Origin: Pseudoponticoccus marisrubri | GTDB lineage: Bacteria > Pseudomonadota > Alphaproteobacteria > Rhodobacterales > Rhodobacteraceae | Assembly (NCBI RefSeq): GCF_001482405.1 | Contig: NZ_LPXO01000006.1 | Location: 124,001-188,000, forward strand | Direction: 5' to 3' | Length of the DNA stretch: 64,000 bases | Shown here: positions 54,672 through 61,538 of the stretch, in pieces | Numbering within the stretch: the stretch's first letter is position 1 | Layout of the letters: the number at the start of each line of letters is the position of its first letter | Position numbers and translations under genes: made by a program | Notes under the pieces: model-generated | Databases searched by the model: none | Told to the model about the DNA's origin: nothing | What the model saw: only the letters and a program-made list of their open reading frames with translations

Positions 54672-55664
54672 ATGTTGATGCGTTGTGACTGCATGACCGA
54701 ACCTCGATCCGCGGCGTTTCGGCCGCTGCCCCACGCCACCACGACGACCGGAGACCCGCGGCTGTGCGGTGTCGAGATCGAGTTCGGCGGCATGACCGAA
54801 ATCGGCGCGGCCGAGGTCACGCAACGCCTGCTGGGCGGCACGATCGACGAGACCGGGCCGCGCCACCTCATCCTGCGCGACAGCGAGATCGGGGATGTCG
54901 GCATCGAGCTGGACACCGCGCTGCGCAAGGCCGACATGGCCGTGGTCAATGCGGGGCTGGACATGGCGCGCGGCCTGGTCCCGGTCGAGATCATCTCGGC
55001 CCCGCTGGACACCGACGGGATGGAACGGTTGGATGCGTTGCGCGATGCGCTGCGGCAGGCCGGCGCCACCGGGTCGCGTGACGGCGTACTGTTGGGCTTC
55101 GGCATCCACCTGAACCCAGCCGTCGTGGCGCCGGACGATCCGGTGACCCTGTCGACGATCCTGGCCTACGGCTTGCTCGAGGACTGGATGCGCGCGCATT
55201 GGGACCTGGACGGCACGCGCCGCCTTCTGCCCTTCGTCGACCCCTGGCCGCGGCGGCTGGTCGACGATCTGGTGGCCGAGGCACCCGAGGATCTGACCGC
55301 GCTGCGCCGGATCTATGCGCGCCACACCCATAGCCGCAATCACGGGCTGGACCTGATGCCGCTCTTTGCCCATGCAGATCCGGACGGTTTTGCCGAGGAT
55401 TTCCCGTCGCCCGGCAAGACTTCGGCCCGGCCCACCTTTCACTTCCGCCTGCCCGATTGCCGCATCGACGAACCCGCCTGGTCGCTGGCCGAACCGTGGG
55501 AGATGTGGCGCAAGGTGGAATGCGCTGCGGGCGACAAGGCGCTGATGGGCTGCCTGCGCACCGCCTGGCGCATCAACCGCGACAAGTGGATGAACGGGCG
55601 CAGCGACTGGGTGCGCACCGTCTCCGAGATCCTCGAGGAAACCGCCAAGGAGGCCGGCGCATGA
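54672..55664 (+). CDS. Amidoligase family protein (glutamine-synthetase-like fold)
   Basis: A 330-residue predicted ATP-dependent carboxylate-amine ligase. Signature segments are GVEIEFGGMTEIGA (about 33-46), LRDSEIGDVGIELDT, the metal-binding GFGIHLNP (about 144-151) and RHTHSRNHGLDLMPLFAH, then RPTFHFRLPDCRIDEPAW. These enzymes form amide bonds between a carboxyl group and an amine; the substrates are generally unknown. Start is uncertain among ATG 54672, 54678 and 54693. The next gene, a C26 hydrolase, overlaps its stop by 4 bases, giving a bond-making and bond-breaking pair within a stress-controlled operon. Confidence 0.85.
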   Translation: MLMRCDCMTEPRSAAFRPLPHATTTTGDPRLCGVEIEFGGMTEIGAAEVTQRLLGGTIDETGPRHLILRDSEIGDVGIELDTALRKADMAVVNAGLDMARGLVPVEIISAPLDTDGMERLDALRDALRQAGATGSRDGVLLGFGIHLNPAVVAPDDPVTLSTILAYGLLEDWMRAHWDLDGTRRLLPFVDPWPRRLVDDLVAEAPEDLTALRRIYARHTHSRNHGLDLMPLFAHADPDGFAEDFPSPGKTSARPTFHFRLPDCRIDEPAWSLAEPWEMWRKVECAAGDKALMGCLRTAWRINRDKWMNGRSDWVRTVSEILEETAKEAGA

Positions 55665-56395
55665 GCCGACCCAGAATTGGCGTCACCACGTCGCGCAAGT
55701 CGGGGTGGCGCATCTTTCCGCTGGTCAACCTGAACCTCTGGCTGACCGGGGGGCGGGGCACGCGCTGGGGCGCCGGTCGCCCCGCGGATCTCGACAGCGT
55801 CGACGGCATCATCATCGGGGGTGGCGATGACATCTCGCCCGAGCTGTATGGCGGCCGGCTGGAACTGGCCGCGCAGTTGAACCCGGAACGGGACGCCTTT
55901 GAACGCGAGCTGGCCGAGCAGGCGCTGAAGCGCAACATCCCCGTGCTGGGCATCTGCCGCGGCGCGCAGATGCTGAACGTGGCCCTCGGCGGCACGCTGG
56001 ACCAGGACGCGTGGCAGACATACGGGATGGAGGACAAGATCAAGACCATCCTGCCCCGCCGCCCCGTGCTGATCGAGCCGGAGACTCATCTTGCCCGCAT
56101 CGCCGGCGAGACGCCCATGCGGGTCAACGCGCTGCACACGCAGGCGGTGGACCGGCTGGGTGAGGGGCTGCGCATCGGGGCGCGCGACCGGGCCGGGATG
56201 GTGCAAGCGGTCGAACGCACCTGCGATCCCTTTGCGCTGGGTGTGCAATGGCACCCCGAGCACCTGTTCTACGCCCATCGCCAGCGCCGCATCTTTCGCG
56301 CGCTGGTCACCGCCGCGGGCGCCTATGCCGAGCAGCGCGAGCAATCGGGCGCCGTGATGGCCGATACCGTCACGCCTGCGCGCGCCGGACCCTGA
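55661..56395 (+). CDS. Gamma-glutamyl-gamma-aminobutyrate hydrolase family protein (peptidase C26)
   Basis: A 244-residue class I glutamine amidotransferase-like hydrolase. The nucleophile is Cys99 in LGICRGAQMLNV, and His198 and Glu200 are in VQWHPEHLFY. GGGDDISPELYGG (about 53-65) is typical for the PuuD/C26 group that cleaves gamma-glutamyl amides. It overlaps the amidoligase stop as ATGA (55661-55664). The pair could make and then recycle a gamma-glutamyl conjugate or form one amidotransferase-ligase complex. Confidence 0.9.
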   Translation: MSRPRIGVTTSRKSGWRIFPLVNLNLWLTGGRGTRWGAGRPADLDSVDGIIIGGGDDISPELYGGRLELAAQLNPERDAFERELAEQALKRNIPVLGICRGAQMLNVALGGTLDQDAWQTYGMEDKIKTILPRRPVLIEPETHLARIAGETPMRVNALHTQAVDRLGEGLRIGARDRAGMVQAVERTCDPFALGVQWHPEHLFYAHRQRRIFRALVTAAGAYAEQREQSGAVMADTVTPARAGP

Positions 56396-56420
56396 TTGTT
56401 TCGATAGCTCGGCCGAGAGA

Positions 56421-56446
56421 TGCGCCGCCCCTTCGGGCGGCGCTTT
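56421..56446 (+). terminator. Terminator of the amidoligase operon
   Basis: GCGCCGCCC (56421-56429) pairs perfectly with GGGCGGCGC (56434-56442) around a CTTC tetraloop and is followed by TTTT. It is 25 bases after the C26 stop and 6 bases before the convergent YihY gene ends. Confidence 0.9.
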
Positions 56447-56452
56447 TGCGTG

Positions 56453-57403
56453 TCAATCGCCCACCATCGTCTCGCCCAGCGTGTCGGCCTTGACCGCGCC
56501 GCGCTCGCCCATGGGGCGTTCAGGCCCGGTGGTGCTGTCCCGGCGGGTCTGCGCCTCCAGCTCGGCATCGGCCTGCGCGCCCAGCAGCACGATATAGGCG
56601 CTCAGCCACATCCAGGTCAGCAGCACGATCACGCCCCCCAGCGCGCCGAAGGTCTCGTTATAGGTGCCGAAGGACTGCACGTAACGGCTGAACCCGATGC
56701 TGCCGGCCACCCAGAGCGTACAGGCCAGCGCCGCACCGGGCGTCAGCCAGCGCCAGCGGGCCGCGCTGCGGTTTGGGCCGAACCGGTAGAGCGCGGCGAT
56801 GCCCACCACGCCCAATGCGAAGAGGACCGGCCAGCGGATCAGCATCAGCACGCTGACGATGGTCGGGTTCTGGCTGACCAGCGCCACGATCGCCGGGATC
56901 GCGGCGACCACGATGGCCGAGACCATCAGCCCCAGCATCATCGCCAGGGTCAGCCCCAAGGTCAGCAGCTTGAGCATGAAGAAGCCGCGCTCTTCCTTCT
57001 CCTCGTAGATGACGTTCAGCCCGGCGATGAAATTTTCGACCGCGCGCGAGGCGGAGAAGAGCGCCAGCCCCGTAGCCAGAAGCGCGGCAAGGCTGAGGCT
57101 GCTCTGGTCCGAGCCGACCACGTCGTCGAGCTGGCCCAGAAGGATGTCCGCCGCCTGCGGCGGCAGCAGCGTCGCCACCGTGTCGGAGAACTCGACCAGC
57201 ATCTCGGGGTCGACCAGCATGCCCGAGACCGCGACCAGCGCGGTGATTCCCGGAAAGACCGAGAGCAGCCCGTAGAAGGCGATGCCGGCGGCGAGCAGGC
57301 CGATATTGCGCTCTCCGAGCTTTCCGTAGATGCGCCAGAGAATGTCCAGGTATCCACGTGGCGGGATGTTCAACGGGGTGCGTGCCTCTCGTCCGCGGGC
57401 CAT
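56453..57403 (-). CDS. YihY/virulence factor BrkB family membrane protein
   Basis: A 316-residue membrane protein with six helices. The family motif NIGLLAAGIAFYGLLSVFPGITAL (abridged, about 33-57) and SRAVENFIAGLNVIYEEKEERGFF are present. GGVIVLLTWMWLSAYIVLLGAQADAELE (abridged) ends the domain. ATG 57403 is preferred since GGAGAGATC precedes it; ATG 57418 is an alternative. Function is debated. It converges with the amidoligase operon. Confidence 0.9.
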   Translation of the reverse strand: MARGREARTPLNIPPRGYLDILWRIYGKLGERNIGLLAAGIAFYGLLSVFPGITALVAVSGMLVDPEMLVEFSDTVATLLPPQAADILLGQLDDVVGSDQSSLSLAALLATGLALFSASRAVENFIAGLNVIYEEKEERGFFMLKLLTLGLTLAMMLGLMVSAIVVAAIPAIVALVSQNPTIVSVLMLIRWPVLFALGVVGIAALYRFGPNRSAARWRWLTPGAALACTLWVAGSIGFSRYVQSFGTYNETFGALGGVIVLLTWMWLSAYIVLLGAQADAELEAQTRRDSTTGPERPMGERGAVKADTLGETMVGD

Positions 57404-57476
57404 GATCTCTCCATCCATGTCTTCCGGTCAGTACTCGAACGTCGCCCGGCCGCGAAACCCCCGGCCGGGCGCACCG

Positions 57477-59204
57477 TCAGGCTGCGCGGGAGACGCCACC
57501 GGAGGGTGCGAAATCATGCTGGGTGAAGACCAGCTCCAGCCTGAACCCCGCCTCGGAACGGTCGACCTTGACCTGCCCTTCCAGCTGGCTGACGAAGGCG
57601 CGCATCAGGCGGTTGCCCAGCCCATCCTCGCTGGGGGTCTCGTCCTCGGCCGGGCGCACGGGCGTGCCGGCGCTGTTCTCGATCACCAGACGGGCCTTGC
57701 GGTCCTCGACCGAGAGGGTCACGGCGATCCATGGTTTGCCCTCGGACGGATGGCCGACATATTTCTGCGCGTTGGTCATCGCCTCGGCCAGGTACATCGA
57801 CAGCGGCACGGCCTGGTCGGGGAACAGCTCCAGCGGCGCGAGGTCGGTGCGGATCTCGACCTCGGAATTGTCCGAGGGCCCCGAGATATCCGAGACCATG
57901 GCGGCGATCAGCTCGGCCACGTCCACGGTCGCCATCTCCGGCTTGGTGTAGAGCGTTCGGTGCAGGATGGCGAGCCCGCGCACCCGCTGCTGCAGGCTGG
58001 CCAGCATGCGCCGCGCCTCAGGCGTGCGGGCGGACCGTGCCTGCATGTTCATGATCGAGGCGATCAGTTGCAGGTTGTTCTTCACCCGGTGATGCACCTC
58101 GCGCAGCAGCACCTCCTTGTCGCGCAGGTCCTGTTCCTGCTGCGCCTCGGCATGGGACAGCAAAAGCACCATCTTGTTGAACGCGCGTTCGGTGTCCTTC
58201 AGCTCTTCCGGCGGGTTGTCCAGCTCCAGCTGGCCGCCCTTGAGCTTGCCCAGCGCGTATTGGCGCATGGCACGCCGCAGCGCCGACATGTGCCGAATCA
58301 CCAGCCGCTGCACGCCGAAATAGGCCACGCAAACCCCGACGATCCACATGAGCCCGGGGAAGATCAGCGGCATCCAGTTGCGTTCTTGCCAACCGCTGTC
58401 AAAGGCTGAAGACACGTCGAGACTGCCCACCACGGCGACATTGCCCGGGATCATCTGGCTGACCGCAAACAGCCGCGTCTCGCCATTGCCGGCCTCGGAG
58501 ATGAAGGTCTGCCCGATGCGGTTGACCAGCTCATCCACCGTACGGCCGGCCGGCAGGTGCTGCGCGGCCCCGTCCAGCGGGGTCGAGGCGGCCAACACGT
58601 TGCCATTGGCCGTGATCGTGGCCAGGAAGAAGCCCCCCTCTTCCGAGGTGGTGGGCATCAGGGCCTCGGCATAGCTGTGCGGGATCGAGATGATGATGTA
58701 GCCCAGAACCGTGTCGCCATCGCGCACAGGCAGGCTGGAGACGATCACCGTCTCGCCGGTGATGGCACCGGCGGGGCTTACCTCGACGAAGGGGCCGTCA
58801 TTCTCGACGATGCTGGCAAACATGGGCCGGTCGGCCACGCTGATCGGATCGCCCATGGACTGGCAGTCCAGCAGTCCGTCGGGTTTCACGAATCCGGCAA
58901 AGATCGACTGGGGGAACGCCTCGACGAAACGCTCCATCACGGCGTCGCATTGATCGGGCTCGATCGAACGCACGACAGCGCCGAGCGCCTGCGCGGCACC
59001 CAGCGCTTCCTGAATCAGCTCCCGCTCTTCCGAGGCCGCGGCGACCGTGCGTTCCATGAGCGACGCGCGCCCGACATTGCGCGCCTCGGCCAGGACGGCC
59101 TGCGTCTGGTAGAGCGAGATGAGACCCAGCGGCAAGAGGGCAAGCGTCAGCAGCGCAACCAGCTGAAAGGACAGGCTGCGCAGCCGACTGAACCGCACCG
59201 TCAT
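57477..59204 (-). CDS. HisKA_2/HWE-type sensor histidine kinase of the stress response locus
   Basis: A 575-residue membrane kinase. Two membrane helices (about 12-33 and 277-300) frame a periplasmic dCache-like sensor domain (about 34-276). HAMP-like sequence follows, then the phosphoacceptor box LREVHHRVKNNLQLI (His371/372) and an HATPase domain with AEAMTNAQKYV and DGLGNRLMRAFV. This HRxKNNLQ-type kinase family typically phosphorylates PhyR. It lies 13 bases after ecfG on the same strand, so it is the likely local input kinase. Confidence 0.92.
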   Translation of the reverse strand: MTVRFSRLRSLSFQLVALLTLALLPLGLISLYQTQAVLAEARNVGRASLMERTVAAASEERELIQEALGAAQALGAVVRSIEPDQCDAVMERFVEAFPQSIFAGFVKPDGLLDCQSMGDPISVADRPMFASIVENDGPFVEVSPAGAITGETVIVSSLPVRDGDTVLGYIIISIPHSYAEALMPTTSEEGGFFLATITANGNVLAASTPLDGAAQHLPAGRTVDELVNRIGQTFISEAGNGETRLFAVSQMIPGNVAVVGSLDVSSAFDSGWQERNWMPLIFPGLMWIVGVCVAYFGVQRLVIRHMSALRRAMRQYALGKLKGGQLELDNPPEELKDTERAFNKMVLLLSHAEAQQEQDLRDKEVLLREVHHRVKNNLQLIASIMNMQARSARTPEARRMLASLQQRVRGLAILHRTLYTKPEMATVDVAELIAAMVSDISGPSDNSEVEIRTDLAPLELFPDQAVPLSMYLAEAMTNAQKYVGHPSEGKPWIAVTLSVEDRKARLVIENSAGTPVRPAEDETPSEDGLGNRLMRAFVSQLEGQVKVDRSEAGFRLELVFTQHDFAPSGGVSRAA

Positions 59205-59217
59205 GAAGGCTCCCGTC

Positions 59218-59769
59218 TCACGCTGCCGAAGGATTCGCGGCCACGATCCCTGCCGTGACGATATCCGTCGCCTCGAGCACCTCGTCGTCGTTCAGCTGCA
59301 TCAGCTCGGCCAGGCGGCTGCGTGCCCGGTTCACCCGGCTCTTGATCGTGCCGACGGCGACGCCACAGATCTCGGCGGCTTCCTCGTAGGAATGTCCCCC
59401 GGCCCCCACCAGCACCAGTGCCTCGCGCTGTTCGGCATTCAGCGTCTCGAACGCCTGGTTGAAGTCACGCATCTGCAGCCGACCATCATGATGCGGCTTG
59501 TTCGACAGGCCCGCAGACAGCGCGCCATCGCTGTCCTGCACCTCGCGCTTGTGCTTGCGGTGATAGGAATACAGCGTGTTGCGCAGGATCGTGAACAGCC
59601 AAGCCCGCATGTTGGTGCCGGCCTCGAACTTGTCGATATTCGTCCACGCCTTGACCAGCGCATCCTGCACGATGTCGTCGGCCAGCGCCGAGTTGCGCGT
59701 CAGGCTCATGGCGAAGGCCCGCATGGCGCCGATATGCTCGACGATTTCGTCTCTGGGATCACCGCTCAT
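59218..59769 (-). CDS. ecfG: General stress sigma factor EcfG
   Basis: A 183-residue ECF sigma factor of the EcfG type. Region 2 is SALADDIVQDALVKAWTNIDKFE (abridged, about 27-49), and region 4 has HSYEEAAEICGVAVGTIKSRVNRARSRL (abridged, about 125-152), which recognises the -35 element. It recruits RNA polymerase to GGAAC-N16/17-CGTT promoters. Its start overlaps nepR by 11 bases, so anti-sigma and sigma are made from one message. NepR binds it until phosphorylated PhyR draws NepR away. Confidence 0.94.
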   Translation of the reverse strand: MSGDPRDEIVEHIGAMRAFAMSLTRNSALADDIVQDALVKAWTNIDKFEAGTNMRAWLFTILRNTLYSYHRKHKREVQDSDGALSAGLSNKPHHDGRLQMRDFNQAFETLNAEQREALVLVGAGGHSYEEAAEICGVAVGTIKSRVNRARSRLAELMQLNDDEVLEATDIVTAGIVAANPSAA

Positions 59770-59935
59770 CGGCGTGCTCCTGTACGGGACTGCCGTCCTG
59801 ATCGGCGGCCTTGAGACGGGCCAGCAGGTCGGTGAACCTGTCGGGCACGTCCTCGTTGAGGGTCTCTTCGTAGGCCCGCTTCAGGTTCGCATCAATTTCC
59901 TGCTGCAACTTTGATGTTCTCGCGTTGTTCGACAT
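59759..59935 (-). CDS. nepR: Anti-sigma factor NepR
   Basis: A 58-codon gene read directly from the sequence, short enough to be missed. The product starts MSNNARTSKLQQEIDANLKRAYEE and continues LNEDVPDRFTDLLARLKAA (abridged; helix 1 about 8-24, helix 2 about 30-43). The helix-turn-helix with VPDRFTDLLARL is the NepR hallmark that binds EcfG or PhyR. It overlaps ecfG by 11 bases and is divergent from phyR across a 116-base region with EcfG promoters facing both ways. Confidence 0.93.
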   Translation of the reverse strand: MSNNARTSKLQQEIDANLKRAYEETLNEDVPDRFTDLLARLKAADQDGSPVQEHADER

Positions 59936-59986
59936 GGGGTGCTCTGTGGGTGCTCTATTTGAGTTCGTCTTTTTCGCGCATTATCT

Positions 59987-60011
59987 GGAACCAAACGCGG
60001 AAACCGACGTT
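59987..60011 (+). promoter_or_regulatory. EcfG promoter of phyR
   Basis: GGAAC (59987-59991), 16 bases, CGTT (60008-60011): an exact match to the EcfG consensus, 41 bases before the phyR start. It interlocks with the divergent promoter of nepR, whose -10 lies within this spacer. Confidence 0.88.
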
Positions 60012-60018
60012 GGGTTCC
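59994..60018 (-). promoter_or_regulatory. EcfG promoter of nepR-ecfG
   Basis: On the minus strand GGAAC (60018-60014), 16 bases, CGTT (59997-59994), 59 bases before the nepR start. The exact match supports autoregulation of nepR-ecfG. It overlaps the phyR promoter by 18 bases, so one polymerase may block the other. Confidence 0.88.
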
Positions 60019-60051
60019 CGGCAATTGCAAAAAAACAGGACGGATCTGAAC

Positions 60052-60858
60052 ATGAACGGCACCTCCAGGGACCTCGCCTCCAAAGTCGGTGACAACCTGC
60101 CCTTCCTTCGGCGCTATGCGCGCGCGCTGACGGGTTCTCAGGTCAGCGGGGACAACTACGCGATGGCCGCTCTCGAAGCGATCCTGAGCGATCCTCACTC
60201 GTATGATGACAGTCTGGCCCCGAAGACGGCGCTGTTCAAGGTATTCCACAGCATCTGGTCGACCAGCGGTGCCGCCTTGGCCGATGACGAGGATGGGCTG
60301 CGCTCCAAGGCGCAGGAACACCTGGCCAAGCTGACCACCGGCACGCGCGAGGCGCTGCTGCTGCACACGATCGAGGAATTTCCCTACGCCGACATCGCCC
60401 ATATCATGAGCGTGTCCTCGACCGAGGCCAAGCAGCTGGTCGATATCGCCATCGACGAGATGTCGCGCTCGCTGTCGGGCCGCGTCATGATCATCGAGGA
60501 CGAGACGATCATCGCCGTGGACCTTGAGGGCATCGTTGCCGACATGGGCCACAAGATCACCGGCGTCGCCCGGACCGAGACCGCCGCGCTGGAACTGGCC
60601 GAGGCCGAGAAGCCCGACATGATCCTGTCGGACATCCAGCTGGCCGACAATTCCAGCGGCATCGACGCGGTGAACCGCATCCTCAAGACGCATGGCGACC
60701 TGCCCGTGATCTTCATCACCGCCTTCCCCGAGCGTCTGCTGACCGGCGAGGGGCCTGAGCCGGCCTTCCTGATCTCCAAGCCCTATTCCGAGGACCAGGT
60801 CCGCTCGGCCGTCAGCCAGGCGATGTTCTTCTCTTCGACCGAGACGCTGCGCGCCTGA
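60052..60858 (+). CDS. phyR: Stress response anti-anti-sigma regulator PhyR
   Basis: A 268-residue fusion of an N-terminal EcfG-like mimic (about 1-135, sigma2-sigma4 type) and a C-terminal receiver (about 142-265). The phosphoacceptor is Asp194 in MILSDIQLAD; acidic partners are in IIEDETI (149-151), Lys243 is in FLISKPY, and FITAFPERLL holds the Thr223 region. When phosphorylated it binds NepR and frees EcfG. ATG 60052. An EcfG promoter lies upstream, giving positive feedback. Confidence 0.96.
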   Translation: MNGTSRDLASKVGDNLPFLRRYARALTGSQVSGDNYAMAALEAILSDPHSYDDSLAPKTALFKVFHSIWSTSGAALADDEDGLRSKAQEHLAKLTTGTREALLLHTIEEFPYADIAHIMSVSSTEAKQLVDIAIDEMSRSLSGRVMIIEDETIIAVDLEGIVADMGHKITGVARTETAALELAEAEKPDMILSDIQLADNSSGIDAVNRILKTHGDLPVIFITAFPERLLTGEGPEPAFLISKPYSEDQVRSAVSQAMFFSSTETLRA

Positions 60859-60890
60859 TCGCCGCGCAGCCCGTTTGCGTAGAGAAAAAT

Positions 60891-60919
60891 GCCCGGGGTT
60901 TGTCGGCCCCGGGCTTTTT
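60891..60919 (+). terminator. Terminator after phyR
   Basis: GCCCGGGG (60891-60898) pairs with CCCCGGGC (60907-60914) and is followed by TTTTT. It lies 32 bases after the phyR stop and before the convergent dps gene, which ends at 60942. Confidence 0.92.
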
Positions 60920-60941
60920 CGTGTCCGGACAGGCGTCGCGG

Positions 60942-61439
60942 TCACGACTTCCCGATCGCGCGCAGCATCCAGGCGGCCTGCTCGTGGAAGGCGCTGCGCT
61001 CGGTCGCCAGATCCTCGGTGACCGGATCCTTGCGACCTTCGACCAGGTCGACGATGGCATGCAGCCGGTGCGCTAGCTTCTCGTGATCGCTGGCCAGATC
61101 CTCGATCATATCGGCGGCGCTCAGCGGTCCGGCCCGGTCCTCGACGCGCGAGCGGGCGACGATGTCGGCCATGCTCTGCGGCGCCAGCTCTCCCAGCGCG
61201 CGGATGCGCTCGGCCAGCTCGTCCGCGGCGGCGAACATGTTCTCGTACTGCTCCTCGGTCAGCTTGTGGATCGAGTAGAACAGTGGCCCCTCGACGTTCC
61301 AGTGATAGGCATGGGTCTTGAAGGTCAGCCGGTAGGTGTCGGCCAACGCGTCGGACAGGCCCGAGGCGATCACCTGCGTGTCACGAACGCCGGTCGAGAC
61401 GTCGTCGGTACTGGGAACAACAGTCAGTGCGTCTTTCAT
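60942..61439 (-). CDS. dps: Dps family DNA-binding ferritin-like protein
   Basis: A 165-residue ferritin-like protein that packs DNA and oxidises iron under starvation or oxidative stress. Ferroxidase motifs are THAYHWNVEGPLFYSIHKLTEEQYENM (abridged; His, Asp/Glu ligands about 42-70) and a DELAERIRALG helix (about 73-83). ATG 61439 follows AAGGGAGATCTGAC. A perfect EcfG promoter precedes it, so it is a likely member of the general stress regulon next to phyR. Confidence 0.93.
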   Translation of the reverse strand: MKDALTVVPSTDDVSTGVRDTQVIASGLSDALADTYRLTFKTHAYHWNVEGPLFYSIHKLTEEQYENMFAAADELAERIRALGELAPQSMADIVARSRVEDRAGPLSAADMIEDLASDHEKLAHRLHAIVDLVEGRKDPVTEDLATERSAFHEQAAWMLRAIGKS

Positions 61440-61450
61440 GTCAGATCTCC

Positions 61451-61497
61451 CTTTTGGCGGACTCAACGGGCGTGCGGCGGGTGAGTTCCGCCAAAAG
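61451..61497. repeat. Inverted repeat around the dps promoter
   Basis: CTTTTGGCGGA (61451-61461) and TCCGCCAAAAG (61487-61497) are perfect complements, and pairing extends inward through CTCA and TGAG with one bulged T, giving about 15 base pairs. The EcfG -35 element lies in the right arm and the -10 in the loop. No run of T follows on either strand, so it is not a normal terminator. Confidence 0.7.
61465..61489 (-). promoter_or_regulatory. EcfG promoter of dps
   Basis: On the minus strand GGAAC (61489-61485), 16 bases, CGTT (61468-61465), 26 bases before the dps start codon. This exact match means the transcript would begin close to the ribosome binding site. It is embedded in an inverted repeat. 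Confidence 0.85.
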
Positions 61498-61538
61498 GTT
61501 CCGATGCGTCACCTGAGCTGCGCGACCCGGCGTCGCGG

